DNA of 41,400 nucleotides from Bacteroidaceae bacterium (GTDB taxonomy: Bacteria; Bacteroidota; Bacteroidia; Bacteroidales; Bacteroidaceae), in contig JAFRNY010000042.1 of assembly GCA_017429945.1 (NCBI GenBank), forward strand, positions 1 to 41,400, written 5' to 3'. A program made the position numbers and the translations under genes. This document shows positions 23,798-33,402 of this stretch, in pieces. Numbering within the stretch: position 1 is the stretch's first letter; each line of letters opens with the position of its first letter. Under the pieces are notes generated by a model, which saw only the letters and a program-made list of their open reading frames with translations, ran no database searches and had not been told where the DNA came from.

Positions 23798-25321
23798 TTA
23801 TTCTAAACTACTGGCATCTTCCAGTCCCTGCTTTGGCCAGTTGATGAGGTAAACCTTCTCGGTGGCGCGTGTCAGTGCCGTGTAGAGCCATCGGTAGTAG
23901 TCGGGACCGAGCATATCCTCTGTGACGTAACCTTGATCAAGGAAGACGCGGCTCCATTGTCCGCCTTGTGCCTTGTGGCAAGTGACGGCATAAGCGTATT
24001 TCACTTGCAGGGCGTTGAAGTATGGGTCGTTCTTTATGGCTTTCATGCGGTCTTGCTTCGTCTTCAGTTCGGGATAGTCGTCCCATACTCGTTGGAATAG
24101 CTCTTCTTGTTGGTCGTTTGTAAGTGCTGGTGCCTCACTCGTTAGCGTGTCGAGAAGAATCGTGGCGTCTATTTCCATGTCATCGAAGTCGGGGAACGAG
24201 ATTGTTGCGTCCACGAATCTGAATCCGTGTGCCTCGCGCTCGTTTCGGTATCGTCGTATGACGGCCATATCACCGTTGGCAATGAATTCCATCGTCGGTC
24301 CTGTTTCATCGTCGGGGGCCACATTCTCAGGCTGTTGGCCTTGTGCGCGTAGCTGCTCTCGCTCGTAGGTTTTTGCCAGTTGCTCGGCATCAGGCTTAAT
24401 CCAATGGTAGTTGTTCTTTACGATTATCAATCTGTCGCCCCCGCTCAGTTCCTCCTCGTAGCCGAGTATGCGTCCTCTGATTCCGAGGTTGAAAGCTTTG
24501 GCTCGTGCGTTGGAGCGCGTCACTACGATGATGTCGTCGATCCCGCATTCGTAGTACGCTTGCTCGAGCTCTTCAATCAGCTCTGAGCCAGAGAGGTAGA
24601 TGACGTCCGGAGTCAGCCGCAGGCGCGGGAAGTCGTAGATGTCCTCATCGGCAAGGGCTCGGCGCAGCGCGGTGGCGTTCCAGAGGATGCCTGATTCCGA
24701 GAGCTGTCGCACCACCTGGGTCAGCGTCATCTCGCTGACGGCGAGCCCGTAGCCCGCAATCATGTCGGCCGACAGCGCCGGGCTCTCCTGCTCGCCCACG
24801 GGTGGCAGCTGTGCGGTGTCGCCGATGAGCATCAGGCGGCAGCCTTCGCCCGAGTATACAAATTGTATGAGGTCGTCAAGCAGTCGTCCTGTACCGAACG
24901 TGGATCCGAGGCCCCCGCTGTTTGATATCATTGAAGCTTCATCCACGATGAAGAGCGTGTGTTTCATCAGGTTGACGCCTTGCAGGAATCCGTCCATATT
25001 GCCTGTGAACGTCTTTTGTCTATAGATACGCTTGTGTATGGTATAGGCAGTGTGGCCGGTGTGCAGGGAAAACACTTTGGCCGCTCTGCCCGTCGATGCC
25101 ATCAGCACCGTGCGCTGCTTCAGCAGGTCGAGTGAGCGTACGAGAGCCCCCACGAGAGTTGTCTTTCCTGTGCCGGCATAACCTTTCAGGATGAAAGCTG
25201 CGTCGCTTTCTTGTCGAAGAACGAAGTCAGCCATCATTTTGGCCGCTTTTTCTTGCTCTGGCGTAGGCTTAAACCCGAAATTATCGAGGATTAGGCCCCT
25301 CATTTCATCATTTATTGCCAT
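23798..25321 (-). CDS. RecD-like ATP-dependent DNA helicase
   Basis: Superfamily 1B helicase, 507 residues from the ATG at 25319-25321 (MAINDEMRGLI). Walker A is KGYAGTGKTTLVGAL (about 46-60), Walker B LFIVDEASMISN, then LMLIGDTAQLPPVGEQ (motif III), YAVTCHKAQGGQWSRVFLDQ (motif V) and LYTALTRATEKVYLI (motif VI). These fit stand-alone RecD-like or Dda-type 5'-3' helicases, not a RecBCD subunit, since no recB or recC is adjacent. A longer frame to 25387 exists but would start inside the divergent promoter region. Expected role: unwinding DNA in repair or restart. Confidence 0.9.
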   Translation of the reverse strand: MAINDEMRGLILDNFGFKPTPEQEKAAKMMADFVLRQESDAAFILKGYAGTGKTTLVGALVRSLDLLKQRTVLMASTGRAAKVFSLHTGHTAYTIHKRIYRQKTFTGNMDGFLQGVNLMKHTLFIVDEASMISNSGGLGSTFGTGRLLDDLIQFVYSGEGCRLMLIGDTAQLPPVGEQESPALSADMIAGYGLAVSEMTLTQVVRQLSESGILWNATALRRALADEDIYDFPRLRLTPDVIYLSGSELIEELEQAYYECGIDDIIVVTRSNARAKAFNLGIRGRILGYEEELSGGDRLIIVKNNYHWIKPDAEQLAKTYEREQLRAQGQQPENVAPDDETGPTMEFIANGDMAVIRRYRNEREAHGFRFVDATISFPDFDDMEIDATILLDTLTSEAPALTNDQQEELFQRVWDDYPELKTKQDRMKAIKNDPYFNALQVKYAYAVTCHKAQGGQWSRVFLDQGYVTEDMLGPDYYRWLYTALTRATEKVYLINWPKQGLEDASSLE

Positions 25322-25371
25322 TTGAAGTGAAAAAAATCCTCTAAGATGAGGTCTATTCAAATAATTTGTTT

Positions 25372-25392
25372 TACTTTTGCGATGCAAATATA
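25372..25392. promoter_or_regulatory. Overlapping divergent promoter boxes
   Basis: Plus strand TACTTTTG (25372-25379) for the gene at 25417. Minus strand TATATTTG (25385-25392) for the RecD-like gene. Both fit TAnnTTTG, so the two transcripts start within about 10 bp of each other facing outward. The -33 elements are weak. Confidence 0.5.
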
Positions 25393-25416
25393 AACAAAAA
25401 GCTTCATATACGTATT

Positions 25417-26103
25417 ATGAAAAAGGTATTTAATGTGCTTTTAGCACTTTGTGTCATTGGCCTGCTCTTCATTTGCTGGCGTAGTATTCAAGATGACATC
25501 GACTTCCAGAAGGAAGTTACAGTTCGTGAAAATGCCGTCAAGGCTCGTCTTCTCCAGATTAAGGAAGCCCAGGAGCAGTTCAAGCTTCAGAGCCCGGATG
25601 CCGCTTATTGCGACAGCCTTTGGAAGCTTGTCGACTTCGTTCGCAACGGTCGTATCCCGAAGATTGTGAAGGAAGGCGTTCTCTCCGACGAACAGATGGA
25701 GAAAGGCCTCACCGAGGCTAAGGCTGCAGCCATCGTGGCTCGCGGCAATGCGGCAGAGATTGCAGCCAACGGTCTGCAGGGTTTCCGTCGTGATACCACT
25801 TGGGTGAACCTTGCCGACTCTCTCTTCGGCGAAGGCTTCGATGCCGACTCTCTGCGCTACATTCCTTATGCTGAGGGCGACACCTTCCACCTCGAGACGA
25901 TGCTCACCGTCACTCGTTCTGGCACCCAGCAGTATGTCATGGAGTGCAGCGCTCCCGACGAGTGCTTCCTCAAGAATCTGGGCCGCAATGGCGAGCGCCT
26001 GATTGTCAACCGTCGCCAGCTTGCTGATGACATGGGCGCTTATCCAGGTCTGAAGATTGGTGACCTTTACAACTGGAACAATAATGCCGGCAACTGGGAA
26101 TAA
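25417..26103 (+). CDS. Hypothetical membrane-anchored coiled-coil protein
   Basis: A 228-residue protein starting MKKVFNVLLALCVIGLLFICWR (one N-terminal membrane helix or uncleaved signal), then a helical, charged region about 25-75 (VRENAVKARLLQIKEAQEQF) likely to form a coiled coil, and a mixed domain with FRRDTTWVNLADSLFG and MECSAPDECFL. The start is chosen downstream of the promoter box at 25372. I do not know its function. From general knowledge it resembles a conserved Bacteroidales family found with DUF3822. Its last 20 bp overlap the start of the DUF3822 gene, so the two are translationally coupled. Confidence 0.65.
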   Translation: MKKVFNVLLALCVIGLLFICWRSIQDDIDFQKEVTVRENAVKARLLQIKEAQEQFKLQSPDAAYCDSLWKLVDFVRNGRIPKIVKEGVLSDEQMEKGLTEAKAAAIVARGNAAEIAANGLQGFRRDTTWVNLADSLFGEGFDADSLRYIPYAEGDTFHLETMLTVTRSGTQQYVMECSAPDECFLKNLGRNGERLIVNRRQLADDMGAYPGLKIGDLYNWNNNAGNWE

Positions 26104-26917
26104 TTCTTATACGCCGTTAAGTCTATCCATCCGCTTGCGTGCGGATGGATTTTCTTTTTTCGTATGCGATGTGCAGTCCAACAGTCTCATCCAGGGCGAG
26201 CACTTCGCGGCTACGGAGGCGTGCCCATTGCCAGAACTGCTGCAGCGCGAACTTGCCCGCCCGGAATACTTCAACCGACAGATAGTCCAAGCCTATGTGC
26301 TCGTCTGCACGCCCTCGACGCATGTGCCCCTTGAAGCTTTCCGCCGCGACGAGGCCACTGAGCTCTTTGCTTTCACCTTCCCGCATCAGAGCATCATCGA
26401 TCATCGAGTGGCTTACACCATACTCCCTGAGCTGGAATCCGTGGAGCTCTTCGCCGTCAACCGTGAGGTCGAGGACGTCATACTTCAGTACTATCCCACG
26501 GCGCGCATCTTTGCGTCGCGGTCAATGCTCATCGAGCGGTTGTCGCGCTATGCCGATGATAGCCTCTCTGAAGGTCGTCACCTCTTTTGTTGTCTTGGCG
26601 ACGAAGGCGTTGAAGTGGTTATGTTTGCCGATGGGCGCTTGCGCTATGCCAACACTTTCGCAGAGCACCAACTGTCGAACATTCAATACTTTGTCCTCAA
26701 CGCATGGCAGACATTGGGCTTGGATGCTGAGACCGACTGCCTGGTAGTGGTGGCCGATGAGTCGTATGCCGACCTCAAGGCCCTGCGGCAAGGCTTCGGG
26801 CTCTATCTGCGCCACATCGACAGCGTGAATCCCTCCGACCTCTTCCCGAATGTAGCCCTGGCTCGTGAGCGCAAGATGCCTCTCGACCTTAAGGCATTGT
26901 TGCTCAACAGGATGTAG
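26084..26917 (+). CDS. DUF3822 family protein
   Basis: A 277-residue protein with an ATG at 26084 inside the previous gene's 3' end (20-bp overlap). The sequence LSLSIRLRADGFSFFVCD at the start, HQSIIDHRVAYTILPELE in the middle, and LRYANTFAEHQLSNIQYFVL match the DUF3822 pattern of Bacteroidetes. That family has an actin-like/ASKHA appearance in places, but no defined activity. It is followed after 36 bp by rsmD; the linkage DUF3822-rsmD is common in this phylum from general knowledge. No signal peptide; probably cytoplasmic. Confidence 0.8.
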   Translation: MPATGNNSYTPLSLSIRLRADGFSFFVCDVQSNSLIQGEHFAATEACPLPELLQRELARPEYFNRQIVQAYVLVCTPSTHVPLEAFRRDEATELFAFTFPHQSIIDHRVAYTILPELESVELFAVNREVEDVILQYYPTARIFASRSMLIERLSRYADDSLSEGRHLFCCLGDEGVEVVMFADGRLRYANTFAEHQLSNIQYFVLNAWQTLGLDAETDCLVVVADESYADLKALRQGFGLYLRHIDSVNPSDLFPNVALARERKMPLDLKALLLNRM

Positions 26918-26953
26918 GACGCTGATAATTACCCCAAAAATTAACTTAAAGAC

Positions 26954-27502
26954 GTGAGAGTAGTAGCAGGCAAATACCGTGGCAGGCATTTTGATGTGCC
27001 TCGCTCGTTCAAGGCTCGTCCCACGACGGATTTCGCCAAGGAAAACCTCTTTAATGTGTTGCGCTCCTATATCGACTTTGAGGCGGATGCTCCTCGGGCT
27101 CTCGACCTCTTTGCGGGCACTGGTAGTATAACGCTGGAACTGCTGTCGCGAGGATGCTCGCATGTGACATCTGTTGAGCTCGATGCGCAGCACTGCTCTT
27201 TCATTCGCAAGTTTCTCCAGGCGCTCGAAGCCTCGGAGCAAGTGACTCTCCTGCGGGCTGATGTGCTCAGGTTTCTTGGGCGGACTACCGAGACCTTCGA
27301 TTTCATCTTCGCCGATCCGCCATATGCCTTGCCCGACATAGAGCGGCTGCCCGACCTCGTGTTTGAGCGTGAGGGCCCCTCGCTCCTGGCTCCTGAAGGC
27401 CTCTTCGTCCTCGAGCATGGCCGCACTCAAGACTTCTCTTCGCACCCTCATTTCGTGGACCATCGCTCCTACGGCAGTGTCAACTTTAGCTTTTTCAGGT
27501 GA
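26954..27502 (+). CDS. rsmD: 16S rRNA (guanine966-N2)-methyltransferase RsmD
   Basis: RsmD methylates G966 of 16S rRNA using SAM during 30S assembly. The 182-residue protein starts at GTG with MRVVAGKYRGRHFDVP, then PTTDFAKENLFNVL, the SAM-binding ALDLFAGTGSITLELLSRG (49-67) and the catalytic DPPY at 121-124 in FIFADPPYALPD. Length is normal. It lies 36 bp after DUF3822 and probably ends that operon. A 7-bp hairpin overlaps the stop. Confidence 0.96.
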   Translation: MRVVAGKYRGRHFDVPRSFKARPTTDFAKENLFNVLRSYIDFEADAPRALDLFAGTGSITLELLSRGCSHVTSVELDAQHCSFIRKFLQALEASEQVTLLRADVLRFLGRTTETFDFIFADPPYALPDIERLPDLVFEREGPSLLAPEGLFVLEHGRTQDFSSHPHFVDHRSYGSVNFSFFR

Positions 27503-27518
27503 CAAACATACGTTTGTC
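27501..27518 (+). terminator. Small hairpin at the rsmD stop
   Basis: GACAAAC (27501-27507) and GTTTGTC (27512-27518) around ATAC form a perfect 7-bp stem overlapping the TGA. There is no T run, so termination is doubtful. Confidence 0.35.
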
Positions 27519-27573
27519 GTCCGAAAAACAATATTAATTAATGTATAAGCAGTCGAATCTGCACATTTTTTTG

Positions 27574-27581
27574 TACCTTTG
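27574..27581 (+). promoter_or_regulatory. Promoter -7 box of alaS
   Basis: TACCTTTG, fitting TAnnTTTG, downstream of a T-rich stretch. The predicted leader is about 90 nt and consists mostly of the short repeats at 27605-27675. Confidence 0.6.
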
Positions 27582-27604
27582 CGCGCGAAAAGCGAGAGCC
27601 GACA

Positions 27605-27675
27605 ATTCAATCGTCAATCGCAAGGCCGTATATAGTCAAATCAATCGTAAATCGTAAATAGTCAAATCGTAAATC
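27605..27675 (+). repeat. TCGTAAA/TAGTCAA short repeats in the alaS leader
   Basis: Degenerate 7-8 bp units (GTCAATC, TAGTCAAA, TCGTAAA) occupy the stretch between the alaS -7 box and its ATG at 27682. They resemble the repeats before the four-helix gene (20333-20370) and within tatD. Confidence 0.75.
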
Positions 27676-27681
27676 AAAATA

Positions 27682-30312
27682 ATGCGCACAGCTAACGAAA
27701 TCCGCGAGAGCTTCAAGCAGTTCTTCGCTCAGAAAGGGCACACTATCGTGCCTTCCGCTCCCATGGTCGTCAAGGACGACCCCACGCTTATGTTCACCAA
27801 CGCTGGAATGAACCAGTGGAAAGACATCATCCTCGGTTCCAAGGATCCCGAACCTCGTCGCCGTGCCGACTCGCAGAAGTGCCTGCGCGTCAGCGGTAAG
27901 CACAACGACCTTGAGGAGGTCGGTCACGACACCTACCACCACACGATGTTCGAGATGCTCGGCAACTGGAGCTTCGGCGACTACTTCAAAGAGGGTGCCA
28001 TCGATATGGCTTGGGAATATCTGGTCGATGTCATAGGCCTCGACCCCAAAGACCTCTACGTCACCGTTTTCGAAGGTTCGCCCGAAGAAAATATTCCCCG
28101 CGACGATGAGGCCGCATCCTACTGGGCAAAGCACGTGCCCGCCGACCATATCATCAACGGCAACAAGCACGACAACTTCTGGGAGATGGGCGACACGGGT
28201 CCCTGCGGCCCCTGCTCTGAGATTCATCTCGACAGCCGTACGCCTGAGGAGAAAGCCCAGGTGCCCGGTCGTGAACTCGTCAACAAGGACGACCCTCAGG
28301 TCATCGAGATATGGAACCTCGTCTTCATGCAGTTCGAGCGTAAGGCCGACGGTTCGCTCGTAAAACTGGGCATGAACGTAATCGACACCGGCATGGGCTT
28401 CGAGCGCCTCGTCCGCGCCCTGCAGGGTAAGCACTCCAACTACGACACCGACGTCTTCCAGCCCGTCATCCACGCCATCGAAGAGCTCTCGGGCAAGAAG
28501 TACGGCCAGACCGAGGACGTCGATGTGGCCATGCGCGTCATCGCCGACCACATCCGTGCCGTGGCCTTCTCCATTGCCGACGGCCAGCTGCCTTCCAATG
28601 CCAAGGCCGGCTACGTCATCCGCCGCATCCTGCGCCGTGCCGTGCGCTATGCCTACACCTTCCTCGGCCAGAAGCGCCCGTTCATTCATCTGCTCCTGCC
28701 CACGCTCACCGCTGAGATGGGCGAGGCCTACCCCGAACTCGTGGCTCAGCGCGAGCTTATCGACAAGGTGATGAAGGAGGAGGAAGAGAGCTTCCTGCGT
28801 ACGCTCGAGACTGGCATCAAGCTCCTCGACCGTGTGATGCAGGAGACCAAAGCTGCCGGCAAGAGCGAGATTAGCGGCATCGATGCCTTCACGCTTTTCG
28901 ACACCTACGGCTTCCCGCTCGACCTCACCGAGCTCATCTGCCGCGAGAACGGCTTGACCGTCGACGAGGCAGGCTTTAACGTCGAGATGCAGAAGCAGAA
29001 GGAGCGCGCCCGCAATGCCGCTGCTGTCGAGACTGACGATTGGGTGGAACTCTCAACTCCCAACTCTCAATCCTCAACTGAATTCGTCGGCTGGGACTTC
29101 ACCGAATACAATTGCCATATCCTCCGCTACCGCAAGGTAGTGCAGAAGAAGCAGACCTATTATCAGCTCGTGCTCGACAACACCCCCTTCTACGCTGAGA
29201 TGGGCGGACAGGTGGGCGACCAAGGCGTACTCGTCAGCGAGTTTGAGACAATAGATATTATCGACACTAAGAGCGAGAACGGCCTCACCGTGCACATCGC
29301 CAAGCGCCTGCCCGAACATCCCGAGGCTGAGTTCATGGCATGTGTCGACACCGACAAGCGCCGCGCCAGCGAAGCCAACCATAGCGCCACGCACCTCCTC
29401 GACCAAGCCCTGCGCGAAGTGCTCGGCACACACGTAGAGCAGAAAGGTTCGCTCGTTACGCCTGAAGGCCTGCGCTTCGACTTCAGCCACTTCCAGAAGG
29501 TCACACCCGAGGAACTGCGTCAGGTGGAGCGCATCGTCAACGCCCGCATCCGCGAGAATATTCCTTTGCAGGACCACCGCGATGTGCCCATCGAGAAAGC
29601 CAAGGAGCTCGGTGCCATCGCCCTCTTCGGCGAGAAGTATGGCGACCGCGTCCGCGTCGTACAGTTCGGTCAGAGCGTAGAGTTCTGCGGCGGCTGCCAC
29701 GTCAAGGCTACCGGACAGATCGGAATGTTCAAGATTATAGGCGAGGGCAGCGTCGCTGCCGGTATCCGTCGTATCGAAGCCGTCACGGGCGCCAAGGTCG
29801 AAGAAGCTCTCTATCAGTTGCAGGACACCATGGAGTCGCTGCGCCAGCTCTTCAATGGCGCTCCCGACTTGCGCGGCGCTATCGAACGCCTCGTAAGCGA
29901 GAATGCCGACATGAAAAAGCAGGCTGAGGAATTCGTCCACGAGAAGGCTCAGGCCTACAAGCAGGAACTGCTGAAGCAGGCCGTGGAGCGCGATGGCGTC
30001 TGCATCATCACCGGCAAGACACTGCTTCCGGCCGAGGCTATCAAGGATATCGCTTTCCAGCTGCGCGCCGAGGTCGAGAACGCCCTCGTATGTATTGGCT
30101 CGGTCAACGATGGCAAGCCTTTGCTCACGTGTGCTGCCAGCGACAGCCTCGTCAAGGACCACGGCGTCAACGTCGGTAAGGTCATCCGCGAAGCTGCCAA
30201 GCTAATGCAAGGCGGTGGTGGCGGTCAGCCTCACTTCGCTACTGCCGGCGGCAAGAACCCCGACGGCATCAGCGCTGCCATCGACAAGTTCATCGAGCTG
30301 GCTCTGGCATAA
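27682..30312 (+). CDS. alaS: Alanine-tRNA ligase
   Basis: AlaRS charges tRNA-Ala and edits mischarged Ser/Gly. The 876-residue enzyme has the class II core at the N-terminus ([54 protein letters not shown]), the editing domain with zinc-type ligands His567 and His571 (NHSATHLL), Cys669 and His673 (CGGCH), and a C-terminal DHHA1-type region ending [19 protein letters not shown]. Residues about 457-466 ([10 protein letters not shown]) at the edge of the editing domain are encoded by four exact heptamers (29052-29079) of the intergenic repeat family. The catalytic parts are intact, so it should be functional. It likely shares a transcript with the MerR gene 78 bp downstream. Confidence 0.98.
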   Translation: MRTANEIRESFKQFFAQKGHTIVPSAPMVVKDDPTLMFTNAGMNQWKDIILGSKDPEPRRRADSQKCLRVSGKHNDLEEVGHDTYHHTMFEMLGNWSFGDYFKEGAIDMAWEYLVDVIGLDPKDLYVTVFEGSPEENIPRDDEAASYWAKHVPADHIINGNKHDNFWEMGDTGPCGPCSEIHLDSRTPEEKAQVPGRELVNKDDPQVIEIWNLVFMQFERKADGSLVKLGMNVIDTGMGFERLVRALQGKHSNYDTDVFQPVIHAIEELSGKKYGQTEDVDVAMRVIADHIRAVAFSIADGQLPSNAKAGYVIRRILRRAVRYAYTFLGQKRPFIHLLLPTLTAEMGEAYPELVAQRELIDKVMKEEEESFLRTLETGIKLLDRVMQETKAAGKSEISGIDAFTLFDTYGFPLDLTELICRENGLTVDEAGFNVEMQKQKERARNAAAVETDDWVELSTPNSQSSTEFVGWDFTEYNCHILRYRKVVQKKQTYYQLVLDNTPFYAEMGGQVGDQGVLVSEFETIDIIDTKSENGLTVHIAKRLPEHPEAEFMACVDTDKRRASEANHSATHLLDQALREVLGTHVEQKGSLVTPEGLRFDFSHFQKVTPEELRQVERIVNARIRENIPLQDHRDVPIEKAKELGAIALFGEKYGDRVRVVQFGQSVEFCGGCHVKATGQIGMFKIIGEGSVAAGIRRIEAVTGAKVEEALYQLQDTMESLRQLFNGAPDLRGAIERLVSENADMKKQAEEFVHEKAQAYKQELLKQAVERDGVCIITGKTLLPAEAIKDIAFQLRAEVENALVCIGSVNDGKPLLTCAASDSLVKDHGVNVGKVIREAAKLMQGGGGGQPHFATAGGKNPDGISAAIDKFIELALA
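29052..29079 (+). repeat. Four in-frame heptamers within alaS
   Basis: CTCAACT, CCCAACT, CTCAATC, CTCAACT: 28 bp in exact 7-bp register inside the coding sequence, of the same family as the array at 1-70. Includes TCAATCCTCA at 29067-29076. Confidence 0.9.
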
Positions 30313-30390
30313 GCGTTTCAGCTGGAGCCAACGCGCCGCAGTCCCCGCCTGCACCATCACGCCAATTATTCACGTCAAATTCTTTATCCT

Positions 30391-30738
30391 ATGGCTTACA
30401 ACCCCAACAAAGACCTCAAGACCTTCTATTCCATAGCCGAGGTCAGCGAGATGTTCAATTTGCCGGCATCGCTCCTGCGCTATTGGGAAAAGGAATTCCC
30501 GACAATCAGCCCTAAGAAAGGGGCCAATGGCGTGCGAATGTACACCAAGGACGATATCGAGGAGATTCGTCTGGTCAACGATCTCGTCAAAGGCCGCAAC
30601 ATGAAGCTTGCCGCAGCGCGCGAGCTCATCCAGCGCAACCACGACGGCGCCCGCAACACCAACGACCTGCTCAACCGGCTTCAGGGCGTGCGCGATCAGC
30701 TTATGGAAATTAAGAAGGAACTGGATTCTATAGTATGA
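30391..30738 (+). CDS. MerR family transcriptional regulator
   Basis: A 115-residue protein. Residues about 9-75 form a MerR-type winged helix: FYSIAEVSEMFNLPASLLRY, WEKEFPTISPKKGANGVRMY, then TKDDIEEIRLVNDLV. The C-terminus (about 80-115) is a helix (NDLLNRLQGVRDQLMEIKKE) for dimerisation, and there is no effector domain. Short MerR proteins of this kind near alaS are common in Bacteroidales from general knowledge. The stop overlaps the next start as ATGA (30735-30738), so translation is coupled. Confidence 0.9.
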   Translation: MAYNPNKDLKTFYSIAEVSEMFNLPASLLRYWEKEFPTISPKKGANGVRMYTKDDIEEIRLVNDLVKGRNMKLAAARELIQRNHDGARNTNDLLNRLQGVRDQLMEIKKELDSIV

Positions 30739-31136
30739 CAAGCCTACTTGCTTTAGCCTTTGTCGCTATGACGGCGGCCGAGCCACAGTCGGCAGACTCG
30801 CTCGAAGTGTATAATGATTCTGTTTACTCCATGCGCGAGCTCATTGTGCGTGGCGGACGTATACTTATGGTCGATTCGTTCCCCCTCACGGGGGCTCGCA
30901 TAAAGGTGCCCATGGCGCCGCCCAGCTTAGGCGATATCCTTGAGAAACTCTCTCCGGGTCTCAACGATAAGATCACTCATCCTTTCGCCATCAAGGCACG
31001 GCGCCGCGAGCGTCGCCACGCCAAGGCCATGAAGGCCCTTGAGCAGCTCGACCGCGTCAAGACCCTCGATGAGCTCCTGCGCGAGGCCTACGACCGCCAG
31101 ATGCTCGAGGATTCGCTCTATCTGCGAGGCCGATAG
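30735..31136 (+). CDS. Hypothetical small exported protein
   Basis: A 133-residue protein, function unknown. The N-terminus MTSLLALAFVAMTAAEPQSA looks like a short signal peptide. Then comes a beta-like segment (SMRELIVRGGRILMVDSFPL), a middle part LGDILEKLSPGLNDKITHPF, and a strongly basic helix (ARRRERRHAKAMKALEQLD) near the C-terminus. It overlaps the MerR gene by 4 bp. A hairpin terminator follows at 31161-31201. Confidence 0.65.
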   Translation: MTSLLALAFVAMTAAEPQSADSLEVYNDSVYSMRELIVRGGRILMVDSFPLTGARIKVPMAPPSLGDILEKLSPGLNDKITHPFAIKARRRERRHAKAMKALEQLDRVKTLDELLREAYDRQMLEDSLYLRGR

Positions 31137-31160
31137 GCATTCATTCTCAAACGCTAAAGA

Positions 31161-31201
31161 GCGGCAGACTACTGACTGAAGCTGTGTCGGTGGTCTGCCG
31201 C
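31161..31201. terminator. Bidirectional hairpin between the MerR operon and dnaG
   Basis: GCGGCAGAC (31161-31169) pairs perfectly with GTCTGCCGC (31193-31201). The stem continues inside through ACTGAC with GTCGGT, including one G-T pair, leaving the loop TGAAGCTGT. Genes converge on it from both sides. No long T run, so it may act partly as an RNA end-stabiliser. Confidence 0.7.
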
Positions 31202-31232
31202 CCTTGTCGTATAGGCTAATAAGAGGATGGGG

Positions 31233-33332
31233 CTACATCATTACACGGTCGCCCCTCACGCGCCCAAGCTCGCCCTGCACTTGCTTGAGCTCCTGGTAGC
31301 GCTGCATCAGTTGCCCCGACAGCTCTTTCGACTCCAGGACCTCTTTGCTGCAGAGCTGTTGCATGAGTGAGTGCAGTTCGTCGTCGACGATGGCCAGCTT
31401 GTAGTCCGTTATCACGTGTGGCACCAGCTCCATCAGCCGCTCTTCTTCAGGCCTCACGGGGATGCTCTTCTCGTGGATTTTGCTGAGAGTCTCGGGGTCG
31501 TGAGCCAACTCCGTCGCGAGTTCGGCTATGCGCAGGTCGGGGTGGTTCTCGAAATAGCGGTTGCAGCGGAAGCCCTCTTCGCCGATGTGCTCCAGTGCCT
31601 CGGCTAAGATCTGGCGGTGGCGCTCGTCGTGCAGCGTGAGGTCGTCCTGTTCCAGTGCCAGGCTGATGAATTCTGCCACGCTCACCTTTTGCAGCTGGCC
31701 GTCGTTGTCCTCGAACTCGCCCATCAGTAGCTCGCCGTAGCGCACAATCATCTGCACCACCAGCGCCTCAGTCTGCAGTATGGCTTTTTCGCTGTCGCGC
31801 CGTGCGCTTTTTATGTTTATGGTAGGCGCCTCGGCTTCTTGTTGAGCCCCTTCGCTTGCATTGGTGTCTGGGATTACTCCGGCGATGATAGCCTCCTCTT
31901 CGGGGGTTAGGGCCGTGTCGCCCTGGGGCTGTGGCTGCTGTGGCGTGCTCTGCTGCGGCTGACTGCCGGCCTGCCCCTGCGCTCTTGCTTCGCGCTCTCG
32001 CTCTTTTTGCCGTTCTTCTTGCTGGCGCTTCCGCACTCGTGCCACGGCGCTCGTGATTATGCGCTCCTCCACGGCAAGCATCTGTGACGTCTCTTTAATA
32101 TAGAACGTGCGCGTAATCTCATCAGGAATCACCGCCACGCTATCGACGATGTTGTTCACCAGTCGCGACAGTTTGATGGGGTCGCCATGCGCCTCATTGA
32201 GCAGCAGGTCGGTCTTGAAGCGTATGAAGTCCACTTGATGATCCTTCAGATACTGCTGATATTCCTCGGCCGAATGCTTGCGGGCGAAGCTGTCGGGGTC
32301 GTCGCCGTCGGGCAGCAGGAGCAGTCTCACGCTCATGCCTTCGGCCAGGAGCATATCTATACCGCGCTGCGAAGCCTTGATGCCGGCAGCGTCGCCGTCG
32401 TAGATCACCACGATGTTCTCCGTGAAGCGGTGAATGGCGCGGATTTGTTCGCTCGTGAGCGCTGTGCCGCTGGAGGCCACCACGTTCTCTACGCCCATCT
32501 GGTGCATGGCCATCACGTCGGTGTAGCCTTCGACGAGGTAGCAAAGCTCTTGCCGCACTATGGCCTGCTTGGCTTCGAAGAGGCCGTAGAGCTCTCGGCG
32601 CTTGTTGTAGATACTGCTTTCGGGCGAGTTCTGGTATTTGATGCTCACGCCTTTCGTGCGCGAGTCCAGCACACGGCCGCCGAAGCCAACCACCTTGCCC
32701 GATATGGAGTGAATGGGGAAGATGACGCGGTTGCGGAAGCGGTCGTAGGTCTTGCCCTGCTCGTTGCGGATGCAGAGACCGGTCTTAAGTATGTATTCTT
32801 CGTTGAAGCCCTCAGCTTTGGCGGCCTGCCATTGGGCATCGTACTTGTCGGGGCAGAAACCCAGTTGGAACTTCTTGATTATGTCGTCGCGGAAGCCGCG
32901 CTGGCGGAAGTAGGCCAGACCTACAGCTCGGCCGTCGACCGTGTCGTTCATCTGCGACTGAAACCATTCGTTGGCCCATTCGTTGACGATGAACAGGCTC
33001 TCGCGCTCGCTCTGTGCGGCCTTCTCCTCGTCGGTCTGCTCGCGCTCTTTTATCTCAATATTGTATTTCTTGGCCAGATAACGGAGCGCCTCGGGATAGG
33101 TCATCTGCTCGTGCTCCATGATGAAGTGCACGGGCGTGCCGCCCTTGCCGCAAGCGAAGCACTTGCAGATGTTCTTCGAGGGCGACACCATGAACGAGGG
33201 CGTGCGGTCGTCGTGGAACGGACAGAGCCCCTTCAGGTTCGCGCCGGCGCGCCTGAGGGTTACGAAGTCCGAGACAACATCCACAATGTTCGCCGCGTCC
33301 AAAATCCTATCTACTGTCTGACGGTCTATCAT
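31233..33332 (-). CDS. dnaG: DNA primase DnaG
   Basis: DnaG makes RNA primers at the replication fork with the DnaB helicase. It is 699 residues from the ATG at 33330-33332 (MIDRQTVDRILDAANIVDVV); the frame is open to 33386 but that part spans the promoter. The CHC2 zinc finger uses Cys37, His40, Cys58 and Cys61 (CPFH, CFAC). The catalytic core has RVIFPIHSISGKVVGFGGR, and the TOPRIM has LVEGYTDVMA (Glu268) and YDGDAAG (Asp312, Asp314). Residues about 435-475 form a charged then Gln/Pro-rich linker (QPQQSTPQQPQPQG) before the C-terminal helicase-binding domain. Length is above the usual 580-660 because of the linker. Confidence 0.97.
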   Translation of the reverse strand: MIDRQTVDRILDAANIVDVVSDFVTLRRAGANLKGLCPFHDDRTPSFMVSPSKNICKCFACGKGGTPVHFIMEHEQMTYPEALRYLAKKYNIEIKEREQTDEEKAAQSERESLFIVNEWANEWFQSQMNDTVDGRAVGLAYFRQRGFRDDIIKKFQLGFCPDKYDAQWQAAKAEGFNEEYILKTGLCIRNEQGKTYDRFRNRVIFPIHSISGKVVGFGGRVLDSRTKGVSIKYQNSPESSIYNKRRELYGLFEAKQAIVRQELCYLVEGYTDVMAMHQMGVENVVASSGTALTSEQIRAIHRFTENIVVIYDGDAAGIKASQRGIDMLLAEGMSVRLLLLPDGDDPDSFARKHSAEEYQQYLKDHQVDFIRFKTDLLLNEAHGDPIKLSRLVNNIVDSVAVIPDEITRTFYIKETSQMLAVEERIITSAVARVRKRQQEERQKEREREARAQGQAGSQPQQSTPQQPQPQGDTALTPEEEAIIAGVIPDTNASEGAQQEAEAPTINIKSARRDSEKAILQTEALVVQMIVRYGELLMGEFEDNDGQLQKVSVAEFISLALEQDDLTLHDERHRQILAEALEHIGEEGFRCNRYFENHPDLRIAELATELAHDPETLSKIHEKSIPVRPEEERLMELVPHVITDYKLAIVDDELHSLMQQLCSKEVLESKELSGQLMQRYQELKQVQGELGRVRGDRVMM

Positions 33333-33353
33333 GCGTTGTGAGCAATACGCTTG

Positions 33354-33361
33354 CAAAAGTA
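33354..33361 (-). promoter_or_regulatory. Promoter -7 box of dnaG
   Basis: Minus strand TACTTTTG, 22 bp before the dnaG ATG, so the leader is about 15 nt. It supports the start at 33332. Confidence 0.6.
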
Positions 33362-33402
33362 GCAATAATTCTGCAATCCTTTTCACTTTCTTCGTAAAAA
33401 GT

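Noticed and set aside
29074-30162. 362-codon minus-strand frame opposite alaS, with others opposite dnaG, PL26 and the Omp28-like genes
   Set aside because: All lie fully within well-identified genes and encode compositionally odd peptides.
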